DNA of 58,494 nt from DATBLQ01 sp036555325 (lineage in GTDB: Bacteria > Pseudomonadota > Alphaproteobacteria > Rhizobiales > Aestuariivirgaceae), in contig DATBLQ010000042.1 in NCBI GenBank assembly GCA_036555325.1, forward strand, positions 1 through 58,494, read 5' to 3'. The position numbers were made by a program, and so were the translations under genes. A model generated the notes under the pieces. The model saw nothing but the letters and a program-made list of their open reading frames with translations, searched no databases and was not told the origin of the DNA. This document shows, piece after piece, positions 45,962 to 54,993 of the stretch. How positions within the stretch are numbered: the first letter of the stretch is position 1; each line of letters begins with the position of its first letter.

Positions 45962-46746
45962 TTGGCATCGCCTGCTTCGTGTCGCACGAGCCGGAGGACC
46001 TCGTTGCGAAGCTTGAAGAAAATCTCCGATTCGCGGATCGCAAGGGGTCGACTGCCGCCCAACACGCCGGCAACGTCGATGTCTGCGACGATCGATGCGG
46101 GCCGCGATGAAAGCATGACGATTCGATCGGCGAGGAAAACCGCCTCTTCAACGTCGTGGGTTACAAAAATGATCGTCTTCATCTCCCGCGCTTGAATCTG
46201 GCGAAGCTCCACCTGCAGTTTCTCCCGCGTCAGCGCATCAAGGGCGCCGAAAGGTTCGTCCATCAGCAACACATCCGGTCCGGCCGCGAGGCTTCGCGCG
46301 ATTGCAACCCGCTGGCGCATGCCGCCGGAGATGCGGTTCGGATAAGAATCGGCAAAATCCTCAAGGCCTATGAGCCTGAGATAGTGGTTCACTCGTTCAG
46401 TGCGCTGCTCTTGGCTGAGGTCCTTCCGGTAGCGCATGCCGAAAGCAATATTGCCGGCAACCGTCAGCCATGGAAAGGATGAATAGGATTGAAAAACCAT
46501 GCCGGTGCGTCTACCTGGCTCGGTCACGGGCTCGCCTTTGATGCGAATAGTGCCGGAGGTGGGTTTGTCGAGGCCTCCTACCATGCGCATCAAGGTTGTC
46601 TTGCCGCATCCCGAGGGACCAAGGAACACCACAAGCGAATTCGGCGCGATGACGAGTGATGTTTCCTGAATGACAGGAACGTTGCCGAACGTCTTCGTGA
46701 CGTTTTCAAACTCGACGTAATTCCCCGATACGGGTGGAGATTTCAT
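45958..46746 (-). CDS. ABC transporter ATPase, nitrate/sulfonate/taurine type
   Basis: The start at ATG 46746 overlaps the permease stop; a longer frame is antisense to nothing useful and is rejected. The product is 262 residues with Walker A 'FLGPSGCGKTTLMRMVGGLD', signature 'ISGGMRQRVAIARSL', Walker B 'VLLMDEPFGALDALTR' and switch His in 'IIFVTHDVEEAVFLADRIV'. It fits the SsuB/TauB/NrtD group and powers the importer with the neighbouring permease. Confidence 0.92.
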   Translation of the reverse strand: MKSPPVSGNYVEFENVTKTFGNVPVIQETSLVIAPNSLVVFLGPSGCGKTTLMRMVGGLDKPTSGTIRIKGEPVTEPGRRTGMVFQSYSSFPWLTVAGNIAFGMRYRKDLSQEQRTERVNHYLRLIGLEDFADSYPNRISGGMRQRVAIARSLAAGPDVLLMDEPFGALDALTREKLQVELRQIQAREMKTIIFVTHDVEEAVFLADRIVMLSSRPASIVADIDVAGVLGGSRPLAIRESEIFFKLRNEVLRLVRHEAGDAK

Positions 46747-47525
46747 AGGTATTTGAACATGCGGCGGTGGAGAATGCGAAGCAGCTGGTCGGTGACAAGA
46801 CCAATGACACCGATCGCTATCACGCCAGCCATGACTTCTGGAGTTTTCACGTAGCGGCGCGCCGTCCAGATAACGAAACCCAATCCCGAATCGGCAGCGA
46901 CAATCTCCGCAATAATGAGATAGGTCCAGCACCATCCAAGCGTGATGCGAAGGTTGTCGACCAGCGAAGGTCCCATTGCCCGCAAAGCAACATCGGTCAG
47001 CACGCGCCGGGGCTTTGCGCCCAAGGTGAATGCGATCTCCACGTATTCGTGGGGAACGCGACGCATGTCGTCGGCAACAAGCAGTACAAGCTGAAAGAAC
47101 GTTCCGAGCCATAGCAGGAAGATCTTCGTGTTCTCGCCCACGCCGAACCAAATGATCGACAGGGGCACCAGCGCGGGCACAGGCAAATAACGGATGAAAT
47201 CGATGGTAGGCTCAAGCGCCGCTCCGGCGATGCGATAGCTGCTCATCAATATTCCAATCGGAACTGCCATGGCGGCGGCGATTGCGAAGGCGATCCAGAC
47301 GCGCAACGTGGAAACTGCGGCGTGCCACAAGAGGCCCTCCGCAGTGAGCATTTTCCATAGAGCAATGAGAACCCTGGAGGGCGACGGCAGGAACTGTGGA
47401 GCGATCCAGCCCGCGCGCGCAGCCAGCTCCCAAATCGCCACGAGCAGCACAGCGGCAATTATTCCAATAGCGATCTCAAGCGAAGGCGGAGCGCGCCCCC
47501 GGAAAACGAACAGATCGCGGATCAT
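46743..47525 (-). CDS. ABC transporter permease, SsuC/TauC type
   Basis: The product is 260 residues with about six transmembrane helices ('IAIGIIAAVLLVAIWELAAR' is the first). The coupling-helix EAA region is 'YVEIAFTLGAKPRRVLTDVA'. 'LPSPSRVLIALWKML' near 50 is typical of this family. It forms the inner-membrane channel with the downstream ATPase; the genes overlap by ATGA. Confidence 0.9.
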   Translation of the reverse strand: MIRDLFVFRGRAPPSLEIAIGIIAAVLLVAIWELAARAGWIAPQFLPSPSRVLIALWKMLTAEGLLWHAAVSTLRVWIAFAIAAAMAVPIGILMSSYRIAGAALEPTIDFIRYLPVPALVPLSIIWFGVGENTKIFLLWLGTFFQLVLLVADDMRRVPHEYVEIAFTLGAKPRRVLTDVALRAMGPSLVDNLRITLGWCWTYLIIAEIVAADSGLGFVIWTARRYVKTPEVMAGVIAIGVIGLVTDQLLRILHRRMFKYL

Positions 47526-47573
47526 GTTTCGCTCGGCCGTGCTGCGCGCTTTACGCCACTCGAATTGCTGCTC

Positions 47574-48569
47574 TCACTGTCCCGAGACAAGCGTGTTGAT
47601 GACCGAATTGTCGATTTGCTGGCTTGCGTCGAGGTCGTTGTCGGCAGCTCCATTCTCCAGATTAAGCGTCATGACGGTATCAAAAATCTCGTGCAGTTTG
47701 CCTTTCTCGCCGGTCTTGCCCATGTAGGCATGTGCTTCCTCAAGCGGTGTATAAGCAAGGCTGGTGTTGAGAATCTCGGTCACCTCGGCAGGACTAAGGC
47801 CGAAATGTTTTGCCACGAGTTCTGCATATTTCTCAGGCTCCTGCTTGCTGTAGTCGATGGCCTGGTAGACACACTTGAGAAAATTGACGTATTTCTGCGG
47901 ATTGGCTTTCAGATCATCCTGCCGCGCCGTGATTATGTCGATGATTATGCCGCGGTAATCCTTCGACGACAGGAATACGCGCGCACCCTCGCGATTGGAA
48001 TTCTTCACCGCCTGCGACATGAACGGTTCATAGGTGGCCACAGCGGCAATGGAAGGATCGGCGAAAACGGCCGCAGTGTCGGCCGTGGCGATGTCCTTGA
48101 TTTGCAGATCATTGAATGTAAGCCCCGATTTCTTCAGCTCGATTTGAAGCAACAGGCGGGCTGGAATATTGGGCTCGACAGCCACCGTCTTCCCTTTCAG
48201 GTCAGGAGCGGCCTTGATGGCACTGTCGGCGATAACTCCATCGCCGCCTACCGATTCGTCGATGGTGCCGATGATAACACCGGGGGTGGAGGCATCGCGC
48301 GGCCGGCCTTGGTGCTCTCCAACGGTGCGCATGTCGACCTCGATATCGCCGCGGGCATAGGCCGCCATGACATTTGCACGATCGTCTTCGAATTTGTATT
48401 CGACCTCCAGATTGTTCTCCTTGAAGCATCCGAGGTCGTTGGCCACGTGGACGGGCGCGAAGCCGAGCCAAGTTGGCGCAAACATTCTAATCTTATCGGC
48501 TGACGCGGCGGAACCGGTCCCAAAGCACAACAGTGCGGCGAGTGCTGCCGCCGTCATTCCTAAGTTCAT
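47574..48569 (-). CDS. ABC substrate-binding protein, NMT1/SsuA type
   Basis: This is a 331-residue periplasmic binding protein with a signal peptide ending 'GSAASA'. 'TWLGFAPVHVANDLGCFKEN' and 'DLKGKTVAVEPNIPARLLLQ' are typical of SsuA/THI5-like proteins, which bind sulfonates, nitrate, thiamine precursors or aromatic acids. GGGAGAGAG precedes the ATG. It is first in the operon (48-bp gap to the permease) and divergent from the deacetylase-like gene across 164 bp. The ligand cannot be read; the deacetylase/allantoinase-like neighbour hints at an N-containing compound. Confidence 0.88.
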   Translation of the reverse strand: MNLGMTAAALAALLCFGTGSAASADKIRMFAPTWLGFAPVHVANDLGCFKENNLEVEYKFEDDRANVMAAYARGDIEVDMRTVGEHQGRPRDASTPGVIIGTIDESVGGDGVIADSAIKAAPDLKGKTVAVEPNIPARLLLQIELKKSGLTFNDLQIKDIATADTAAVFADPSIAAVATYEPFMSQAVKNSNREGARVFLSSKDYRGIIIDIITARQDDLKANPQKYVNFLKCVYQAIDYSKQEPEKYAELVAKHFGLSPAEVTEILNTSLAYTPLEEAHAYMGKTGEKGKLHEIFDTVMTLNLENGAADNDLDASQQIDNSVINTLVSGQ

Positions 48570-48733
48570 GTCTCTCTCCCTGATCGGAACGAACGTGCTC
48601 CGATTTTGCGTTGCTGTCAGCTGGGTATTTGGGTGCTAATTTTCTTCGTTGTCAAACCAAGCGGGCTGGGCTGCCGACCTTACTTGACCTCCAGTTGAGC
48701 AGCCAAGCAATTCTAGCCCTTCAGGAGTGCCGC

Positions 48734-49657
48734 ATGATCCGCCGCCCCGTTCCCTGGCCCAACGGCGCCAAAGTTGCCGTAGCCATTACTTTCGACATGG
48801 ACGCCGACAGCCTCATCCACATCGAACACCCACGCGACTCAATCACCCGGGTGTCGACTATTTCGATGTTGAAATACGGACCGGAAGTCGGGGTGCCCCG
48901 AATCCTCGAAGGCTACCGTCGCTATGGGCTCAAGCAAACGTTCTTCGTGCCGGCCTGGTGCATAGAACACTATCCACGAGCGGTCGACGCCATGGTCAAC
49001 GACGGGCATGAGGTGGGATTCCATGGGTATATTCATGAGGCCCCCAACGCGCTTTCGCGCGAGGAGGAACACTATTGGATGCAGCGGTCGATCGAAGTGA
49101 TCCGAAAACATACCGGGCAGCGGCCGCGGGGAAACCGTTCGCCATTGTACAATTTTTCGATCAATACCGCCGATCTGCTTCTCGCCGAGGGCTTCCTTTA
49201 TGACGCTTCGCTCATGGGCGATGACGTTCCCTATATCTTGAAGTCGGGCAACGGCGAGCTTGTGGAACTTCCGTCAAGCTGGGCGCTGGACGATTGGCCT
49301 CCTTATGTTCACTCGATCGATCTCAACTACATGTTCCAGATCATGTCGCCTGATCGCGCCATGGAAACGTTCATGGCCGAGTTTGAAGCAATGCGACATG
49401 AAGGCGGCGGCCTCTGGATCGGCGTTTGGCACCCGTTCGTCAGCGGGCGGCTGTCGCGGTGGCTTCGGATTGAAAAAATGATCGAATACATGATGAGCAC
49501 GGGCGAGGTCTGGTTCGCGCGGCTGGAAGACATTGCCAATCATGTTCAGGAACAGCGCCGGCAGGGCAAATACGAGGCGCGGGTTGATGAGCTTCCCTAT
49601 TATGACCGCCCGCAAATCCCTACCCCGCCACCCGGCACGATGCTTCACCGGGGCTGA
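48734..49657 (+). CDS. PuuE-like polysaccharide-deacetylase-fold hydrolase
   Basis: The product is 307 residues from ATG 48734, with AGGAG (48723-48727) at 6 nt. The NodB-homology fold shows 'VAVAITFDMDADSL' (motif 1), 'GHEVGFHGYIHE' with the His-x3-His metal pair, and 'RGNRSPLYNFS' (motif 3). The lack of a signal peptide and the 'RRPVPWPNGAKVAV' opening point to cytoplasmic PuuE allantoinase-type or other amide-hydrolysing members rather than peptidoglycan deacetylases. Divergent from the ABC-SDR operon, it probably acts in the same catabolic route. Confidence 0.8.
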   Translation: MIRRPVPWPNGAKVAVAITFDMDADSLIHIEHPRDSITRVSTISMLKYGPEVGVPRILEGYRRYGLKQTFFVPAWCIEHYPRAVDAMVNDGHEVGFHGYIHEAPNALSREEEHYWMQRSIEVIRKHTGQRPRGNRSPLYNFSINTADLLLAEGFLYDASLMGDDVPYILKSGNGELVELPSSWALDDWPPYVHSIDLNYMFQIMSPDRAMETFMAEFEAMRHEGGGLWIGVWHPFVSGRLSRWLRIEKMIEYMMSTGEVWFARLEDIANHVQEQRRQGKYEARVDELPYYDRPQIPTPPPGTMLHRG

Positions 49658-49728
49658 CGGAGAGTGTCCGCACGATCCGGCTCAACTGGATCTTGCACCG
49701 TCAGGTTCTGCAGGTGAACAAAGAGCGG

Positions 49729-51039
49729 TCAATGCACCAAGGCACCGTCGCCTTCCAAAACCCACACCACGCCATCGGGAAGAAATGACAATTTGCCAGT
49801 TCCACCGAGTGCGGTGGGAGCGAGATACTCCAGAACTTGCCGGCCGAAACCGCGGGAGCGGTTCGGTGTCACCACAGGGCCGCCAAGCTCCTGCCAGCGC
49901 AAACGAAGCCGCTTTTTCTCGTCAGCCTCCGGAACGACCGACCAAACGATTTCCAGCTGCCCCGTTCGGCTTGACAGGGCGCCATGCTTGGCCGAGTTGG
50001 TGGCAAGCTCATAAATCGCCATTCCCAGATATTGCACGGCCATCGGCTTGAGAAGCACGGCCGGTCCTGAAATCTTGTACCGATCGGACGAGCAGAAAGG
50101 TTCCAATTGCGAAACAATGACCTCGTGTATTTTTGCCCCCACCCATCCACCGTTGACCAAAAGATCATGTGACCGTGCGAGCGCAGAAATGCGTGACTCC
50201 ACTTCCGCTTCGAATTCTGCCGGGGAGCGCGTTCGCTTTCCGGTTTCGCGGATCATGGCGAGAATGACGGAGTATTGATTTTTGACCCGGTGGGCCACTT
50301 CTCTCATCAATTCCACAACGCGCTGCTCATTCTCCTTGCGTCGGGTAATGTCCTGGGTGATCCCTATGACGTGTCTTGTGCCGTCGTGCGTGACGGTACG
50401 GTGATTTTCCAGCCACGCAATGCTGCCGTCAGGACGAATGATGCGATATTCATCCCGCGGGTTCGGTTCGGCGCCGGCAAGAATACTTTCGCCACTCTCC
50501 CGCATTTTCTGACGGTCGGCCGGATGCACGCGTGACAGGAACAGTTCCATGGACGGCTTGTCCTTCTTCGGGTCAAGCCCGAGCAATTCAAACAAGGTCT
50601 CATCCCACTCAACCTTGTCGGGCGGCGTCCATTCCCAGGCACCTGCGTCGGCGGTGCGAAGTGCCAAACGCAGCCGCTCACGTGCCGCACGAAGCCGACG
50701 AACAGCGATATCAAGAAGATCAACAACAAAAATGATTAGCCCACCGCCGATTGCAAAGACGGCCAGGCTCAGGAATCGCCAAGGGTATCGGGGGCCGACC
50801 GATTCGGGTGGGAAGAAGAGAAACCATGCGCAAATCATGCTCGCCACGAGCACCGCTATTCCGGGCCCTCTGCCACCGATAAAGGCGCCCAAGACTATCG
50901 CGGGATAGAATGTCGCGAACGGCGTAAGGCCCGGAAGCATCATTCGCAACAACACAGCAATGACCAAAAGGCCGATGGCTGCCAGATATCCCAGGGCGGG
51001 ACGGCGGCGCAATGCTGGCAATCGGCGGTCAATCCACAA
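49729..51039 (-). CDS. Membrane HWE-family histidine kinase with PAS domain
   Basis: The product is 436 residues from TTG 51039 (AGGGG upstream). Four N-terminal helices of the DUF4118 type ('LLVIAVLLRMMLPGLTPFATF' region, to about 120) are followed by a PAS/PAC domain (about 125-245, 'ITQDITRRKENE'). The kinase core has the phospho-acceptor His in 'REVAHRVKNQYSVI', the N-box 'ELATNSAKHGALS' and the diagnostic 'LRWQELGGP' (HWE family). HWE kinases often feed general stress or light responses in Alphaproteobacteria. No partner response regulator is in the window. Confidence 0.88.
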   Translation of the reverse strand: MWIDRRLPALRRRPALGYLAAIGLLVIAVLLRMMLPGLTPFATFYPAIVLGAFIGGRGPGIAVLVASMICAWFLFFPPESVGPRYPWRFLSLAVFAIGGGLIIFVVDLLDIAVRRLRAARERLRLALRTADAGAWEWTPPDKVEWDETLFELLGLDPKKDKPSMELFLSRVHPADRQKMRESGESILAGAEPNPRDEYRIIRPDGSIAWLENHRTVTHDGTRHVIGITQDITRRKENEQRVVELMREVAHRVKNQYSVILAMIRETGKRTRSPAEFEAEVESRISALARSHDLLVNGGWVGAKIHEVIVSQLEPFCSSDRYKISGPAVLLKPMAVQYLGMAIYELATNSAKHGALSSRTGQLEIVWSVVPEADEKKRLRLRWQELGGPVVTPNRSRGFGRQVLEYLAPTALGGTGKLSFLPDGVVWVLEGDGALVH

Positions 51040-51125
51040 TGATACGGCCCCTGGCCCTTATACAGGGCAGCAATATCTGTCGAAAGGCTTCAGGAGTAAA
51101 GATAAAGTGCCGCGACTGGGCGGAG

Positions 51126-51965
51126 CTATCTTGCGGACTTGCGCTTCGATGCCGGCGAGGGCTTGGCAGGTTTCGCCGGCTTCTCCTTTCCCAGGCTTTT
51201 CTTCAGCGCGTCCATGAGGTTCACGACGTTGCTCGGTTCCTTTGCGGGGGCGGCGGGAATGGTGATCTTCTGGCCACGAGCCTTCTTTTTGACCAGCTCT
51301 GAAAGCTCGACCGCGTAGGTATCCTTGAATTTCGAGGGATCGAAAGGTGCCGAGTTGCGCGCTATGAGTTCGGAGGCAAGACCGACGAGCCCCTTGTCGT
51401 ATTTGACGTCCTTCAAGTCCCGGAAAAATTTGCCGGACGAGCGCAACTCGTTTTCGTAACGAATGACGTTCATCATCATGCCCTTATCGATGGGCATTAC
51501 CGCGACGAGATGTTCTCGCCCATGCATTGTAATTTGCGCGAGTCCGACCTTGTTCGCCTTGATCAGCGCATCGCGAATGACAAGGTAGCCTTCGGCGGCG
51601 ACTTCATCTTTTGGCACAATATAGTATGGACGTTCATAGTATCGGGCGTCGATCTCCGAGGCGTCGACGAACTGAACGAGATCGATGGTTTTTTTGCTTT
51701 CGAGCTTGATCGCCTCAATTTCCTCCGGCTCGAGCGTGACATAGACCTCGGGCTCGACCTGATAACCCTTTACGATATCGGCACTCTCCACCGGCCCTAG
51801 TCCCGGTACGACCTTTTCGTAGCGGATGCGCTTTCCGCTGGGCTTGTGGATCTGGTTGAAGCTTATTTCGGATTTGGTTTCAGCCGCCGCATAAACATCG
51901 ACATTTATGGAAACGAGCTGCAGGCGGAGAAAACCCCGCCAGTAAACATGACCGAGCGCCGGCAT
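51126..51965 (-). CDS. ku: Ku homologue, non-homologous end joining
   Basis: The product is 279 residues, the usual bacterial Ku length. 'YWRGFLRLQLVSINVDVYAA', 'GKRIRYEKVVPG', 'VKGYQVEPEVYVTLEPEEIE' and 'IDLVQFVDASEIDARYYERP' are characteristic. It binds DNA ends as a dimer and recruits LigD; no ligD lies in the window. The Lys/Pro/Ala-rich C-terminal tail (from about 240) is typical of the extension that contacts DNA and LigD. The gene has a perfect EcfG-type promoter just upstream, placing it in the general stress regulon. Confidence 0.95.
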   Translation of the reverse strand: MPALGHVYWRGFLRLQLVSINVDVYAAAETKSEISFNQIHKPSGKRIRYEKVVPGLGPVESADIVKGYQVEPEVYVTLEPEEIEAIKLESKKTIDLVQFVDASEIDARYYERPYYIVPKDEVAAEGYLVIRDALIKANKVGLAQITMHGREHLVAVMPIDKGMMMNVIRYENELRSSGKFFRDLKDVKYDKGLVGLASELIARNSAPFDPSKFKDTYAVELSELVKKKARGQKITIPAAPAKEPSNVVNLMDALKKSLGKEKPAKPAKPSPASKRKSAR

Positions 51966-51994
51966 TGAAATTACTCACTCACAAACTGGTTCTC

Positions 51995-52019
51995 AACGTT
52001 GCGACGTCTTCGAAGTTCC
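51995..52019 (-). promoter_or_regulatory. EcfG-type general stress promoter of ku
   Basis: On the minus strand GGAAC (52019-52015) is followed after exactly 16 nt by CGTT (51998-51995), the -35/-10 consensus of the alphaproteobacterial EcfG sigma factor. Transcription would start near 51988, leaving a leader of about 23 nt before the ku ATG at 51965. Confidence 0.75.
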
Positions 52020-52106
52020 GACAACGTCAGTCAGGTAGACCGCGCGGTTCACGTTCTACTGGCCGTTGAAAAAAGCGGCGCCCGGTTTAGTTTCGCGCTT
52101 CTATGG

Positions 52107-52508
52107 TTAACGGTCCCTTGTCACTTTGGAGCGTCGGCGTCGTCCCAACAGACCAATAACCACACCCGCCAGCAGTGCACCGGCAATTGTGCTCAGCGGC
52201 TTGCGACGAGCGAGCGACTCAAGCTCCGAAGCGAAGGTATGAGCGCGATCAGAAGCGGTGGCGGCCAAAGCACTGCTTTGGTGCGTGACCATTTCGCCTG
52301 CCGCTTTTATCGTCCTCGTGGCACCAGTTTTCACTTCGCCAAGAAGCGTCGAAACAGTGCCCCTGAGAGCTGACAATTCCTCCTGAAGCTTTGCCAAGTC
52401 TCTTGCATATTCTTCGGAAAGGGCGAGTGAGGTATCGTCCCCTGCTGTGTCCAAATTCTCTTCCCCGGCCTCATACCGGTTGGTTGCCAGATTCTTCGTG
52501 TCTGCCAT
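52107..52508 (-). CDS. DUF883 (ElaB/YqjD-like) membrane-anchored protein
   Basis: The product is 133 residues: an acidic start, a long amphipathic helix (about 30-105, 'ARDLAKLQEELSALRGTVST'), one C-terminal hydrophobic segment ('LSTIAGALLAGVVIGLLG') and a basic end (RRRRSKVTR). This is the layout of ElaB/YqjD/DUF883 tail-anchored proteins, which bind ribosomes at the membrane in stationary phase in E. coli. A stress role fits the neighbouring ku gene. The 141-bp gaps on each side hold no other gene. Confidence 0.8.
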   Translation of the reverse strand: MADTKNLATNRYEAGEENLDTAGDDTSLALSEEYARDLAKLQEELSALRGTVSTLLGEVKTGATRTIKAAGEMVTHQSSALAATASDRAHTFASELESLARRKPLSTIAGALLAGVVIGLLGRRRRSKVTRDR

Positions 52509-52649
52509 TTCGGTGTATCCTGTTGGAGAGAAAGCCTAACGTTGGTAGAAGCTGCAGGACTGATTTTTGTTCCATGGGAAAGGACATTTTGTTCCGTCCG
52601 CCGCTACGGCTTGAGCGGAGACTCCGCATCAGGCTGAATCATCATACCA

Positions 52650-54803
52650 CTATTGCAGAGCAGATAGGAGATGTGTTTTCGCCAGGCTGGCCCGGGCAGG
52701 CGGTCGAGGCGGTCCGAAGAGATAGCCCTGGAAATGCGTGCATCCGGCGAGTTTCAACAGGTTTGCCTGTTCCTTGTTCTCGATTCCTTCGGCGACAATA
52801 TTAAGCCCTGCCGCTTTAGCGACCAGAATCATCCCCTGCGCCATTGTCAGCGCGTTGACACTTCGGCCGATTTCCGCGCAGAGAGAGCGATCCAACTTCA
52901 GCGCGTCGAACTGGAACTGCCGCAAGTATGCAATGCTCGCGTATCCCGTGCCGAAATCATCGAGAATGAGTCGAATGCCCCGTGCTTTGAGCCCCTCAAT
53001 GACAGAAATCAAGATGGATCCGTCGAGCACGAGCCGCGATTCGCTCATCTCAATTTGCAACCGATCCGGCTTGATAGAGTAGCGCATCAACGTGCTGTCA
53101 ACGAGTTGGAGAAACGACAGCGATCGCATTTGCAACGTCGAAACGTTGACATTCAAGCTGAGTTCAGGATGAAGTTTTCCAATGGCGCAAGTTTCTTCCA
53201 GAACGAACTTCCCAATATCGTCGATCAGGCCATGCTCTTCGGCCACGCGAATGAACTCAACCGGTGCAACCATCGTCCCGTCGGCGCGGGTCCAACGCGC
53301 CAAGATCTCCATTGCCACCGGTTTTAGATCCGAAGCATCCACGATCGGCTGGCAGGCCACCCAGAACTCCCCGGTCTTGAGGCCATTGCGCATGTCTTCC
53401 GCCATCTGCAGCCGACGTTTCATTTCTTGATCTATGTCCTGGCTGTAAACCGCAATGCTGCTGCCGCCGCGCCGTTTTGCTTCATACATCGCGATATCGG
53501 CGCGGCGCAGGAGCTCCTCGCCGGTAATCTCATTCAGATTCGAGGAGGCAACACCGACGCTTGCGGCAACCTTTACGGTGTGCGGACCGATGCGCAAAGG
53601 CCTGGTCGACAATGAGATTGCGGCAGAGGCCAGTCTTTGTGCAGTGGCATCGACGGAACTGCCCGTGATCAGCACGACGAATTCATCCCCGCCGACGCGC
53701 GCCACCAGGCCTCCCTGCTCGCCTACCAAACTTGCGAGACCCGCTCCGAACCCCTTGAGCAAGCGGTCACCCATTTCATGACCGTAGAAATCATTGATCT
53801 CCTTGAAACCATCAAGATCGATGAAGATGATAGCTGCATCGCGTCCCTCGGTACACGAAAGGCTATCGAGCATGCCTACCAGCGCTGCGCGGTTATGCAG
53901 ACCGGTAAGCGGATCGTGTACTGCGGCGTGGGCTGTTTTTTTATTGCTGTCGTGAACTGCACGGAAGGCCAGCCAAACCGCGGCGACCATGCCGGCAAAG
54001 GCGACCGTCAGAAACATGAAACTCGCATAGACGGTGGGGAGAAACTGGCTCAGCGCTCGGTTGCCCGGTCTGCGGGGGCTCCACCCCAAGCCCCCTATTA
54101 TGCGGCCGTCCGGTTCGCGGATTGCAGCCGCCGGATTCACAGCGGCTTCACTAACCAGCATCAAGCCCGTGATGCTGAAATCCCTGCTCATGCGCTTGAC
54201 AGACTCGGTGTCAACCTTTTTTCCGATAACCAGGATTGCAGGGGTGCCGCTTCCCAGTTCGTTTGCACTCCACCATGCAGGGCCGATTGAAATAGCGGCC
54301 GGGCCAAATTTCGTCAGCATGAAACCGCTGCGCAGCGGATTTCGGTTTAGCGTGGCGCTGACGTCTCGAACGATGGGAGCCAAGGCGCGACCCAGAACCT
54401 CTGTTGGAGATTGCATCATTCTCCTACCATCGATGCAGCCGACAAGATTTCGCATGTTCTCGTTCATCAGAAAAAACATGTCGAAATTAACGCCCAATCG
54501 CGTGCTGCTGCAAAGGTCGGCGATGCGCAATTCGAAAACTGAAATCCCTTGGTGCGGATTCGATATGTGATCAGCGCGGGAGTATTCGCTGTTGATATCC
54601 CGGACTCGCTGGTCGAGAGCGCGCAGTGCTGCCCGTGCGGCTTGCGCGGTCAGTTCATCGTCGATTTGATTGCTTCTCGAGGCGAGGCCCGCCAGGGCAT
54701 AATAGATCACCCCGAAGGTGCTTCCGAGCACCAACAGGGCAATCAGCGATAACACAACTACGAGCCTACTACTGTTGCTTCGCGCAACAGCGGACATGTC
54801 CAT
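52650..54803 (-). CDS. Membrane GGDEF-EAL cyclic-di-GMP protein
   Basis: The product is 717 residues. A transmembrane helix at about 14-36, a periplasmic sensor (about 37-255, CHASE4-like) and a second helix ('FMFLTVAFAGMVAAVWLAF') are followed by GGDEF and EAL domains. The diguanylate cyclase motif is intact ('RVGGDEFVVL'). In the phosphodiesterase domain the signature is Glu-Ile-Leu ('AMEILARW') rather than EAL; the catalytic Glu, 'DDFGTGYASIAYL', 'KLDRSL' and 'AEGIEN' remain, so phosphodiesterase activity is plausible. Either or both activities may operate. It is monocistronic, with 190 bp to the divergent gene at 54994. Confidence 0.9.
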   Translation of the reverse strand: MDMSAVARSNSSRLVVVLSLIALLVLGSTFGVIYYALAGLASRSNQIDDELTAQAARAALRALDQRVRDINSEYSRADHISNPHQGISVFELRIADLCSSTRLGVNFDMFFLMNENMRNLVGCIDGRRMMQSPTEVLGRALAPIVRDVSATLNRNPLRSGFMLTKFGPAAISIGPAWWSANELGSGTPAILVIGKKVDTESVKRMSRDFSITGLMLVSEAAVNPAAAIREPDGRIIGGLGWSPRRPGNRALSQFLPTVYASFMFLTVAFAGMVAAVWLAFRAVHDSNKKTAHAAVHDPLTGLHNRAALVGMLDSLSCTEGRDAAIIFIDLDGFKEINDFYGHEMGDRLLKGFGAGLASLVGEQGGLVARVGGDEFVVLITGSSVDATAQRLASAAISLSTRPLRIGPHTVKVAASVGVASSNLNEITGEELLRRADIAMYEAKRRGGSSIAVYSQDIDQEMKRRLQMAEDMRNGLKTGEFWVACQPIVDASDLKPVAMEILARWTRADGTMVAPVEFIRVAEEHGLIDDIGKFVLEETCAIGKLHPELSLNVNVSTLQMRSLSFLQLVDSTLMRYSIKPDRLQIEMSESRLVLDGSILISVIEGLKARGIRLILDDFGTGYASIAYLRQFQFDALKLDRSLCAEIGRSVNALTMAQGMILVAKAAGLNIVAEGIENKEQANLLKLAGCTHFQGYLFGPPRPPARASLAKTHLLSALQ

Positions 54804-54993
54804 TCAAGGCCTCTTGGCCCCCGCAAACAAAAGATAGTCAGGGCCTGTTAAGAAAGGATAATTACCCCCGCAACTCTTCAGTACATCACCAATCAACTGC
54901 AACTCTCGGTTTACTCGTGGTGGGCGGGCGCTTGCTTCCGGAGCGGGCGTTTCCATATTCCAGTGTGATTGCTCCCCAGACCGAGGAATGGCC

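Noticed and set aside
48586..48612. GGAAC-N18-CGTT on the plus strand upstream of the deacetylase-like gene
   Set aside because: Spacing of 18 nt is outside the EcfG consensus of 16-17, and it lies 120 bp from the start codon.
52509..52649. Possible EcfG promoter for the DUF883 gene
   Set aside because: GGAAC and CGTT elements occur but are 27 nt apart, too far for a promoter.
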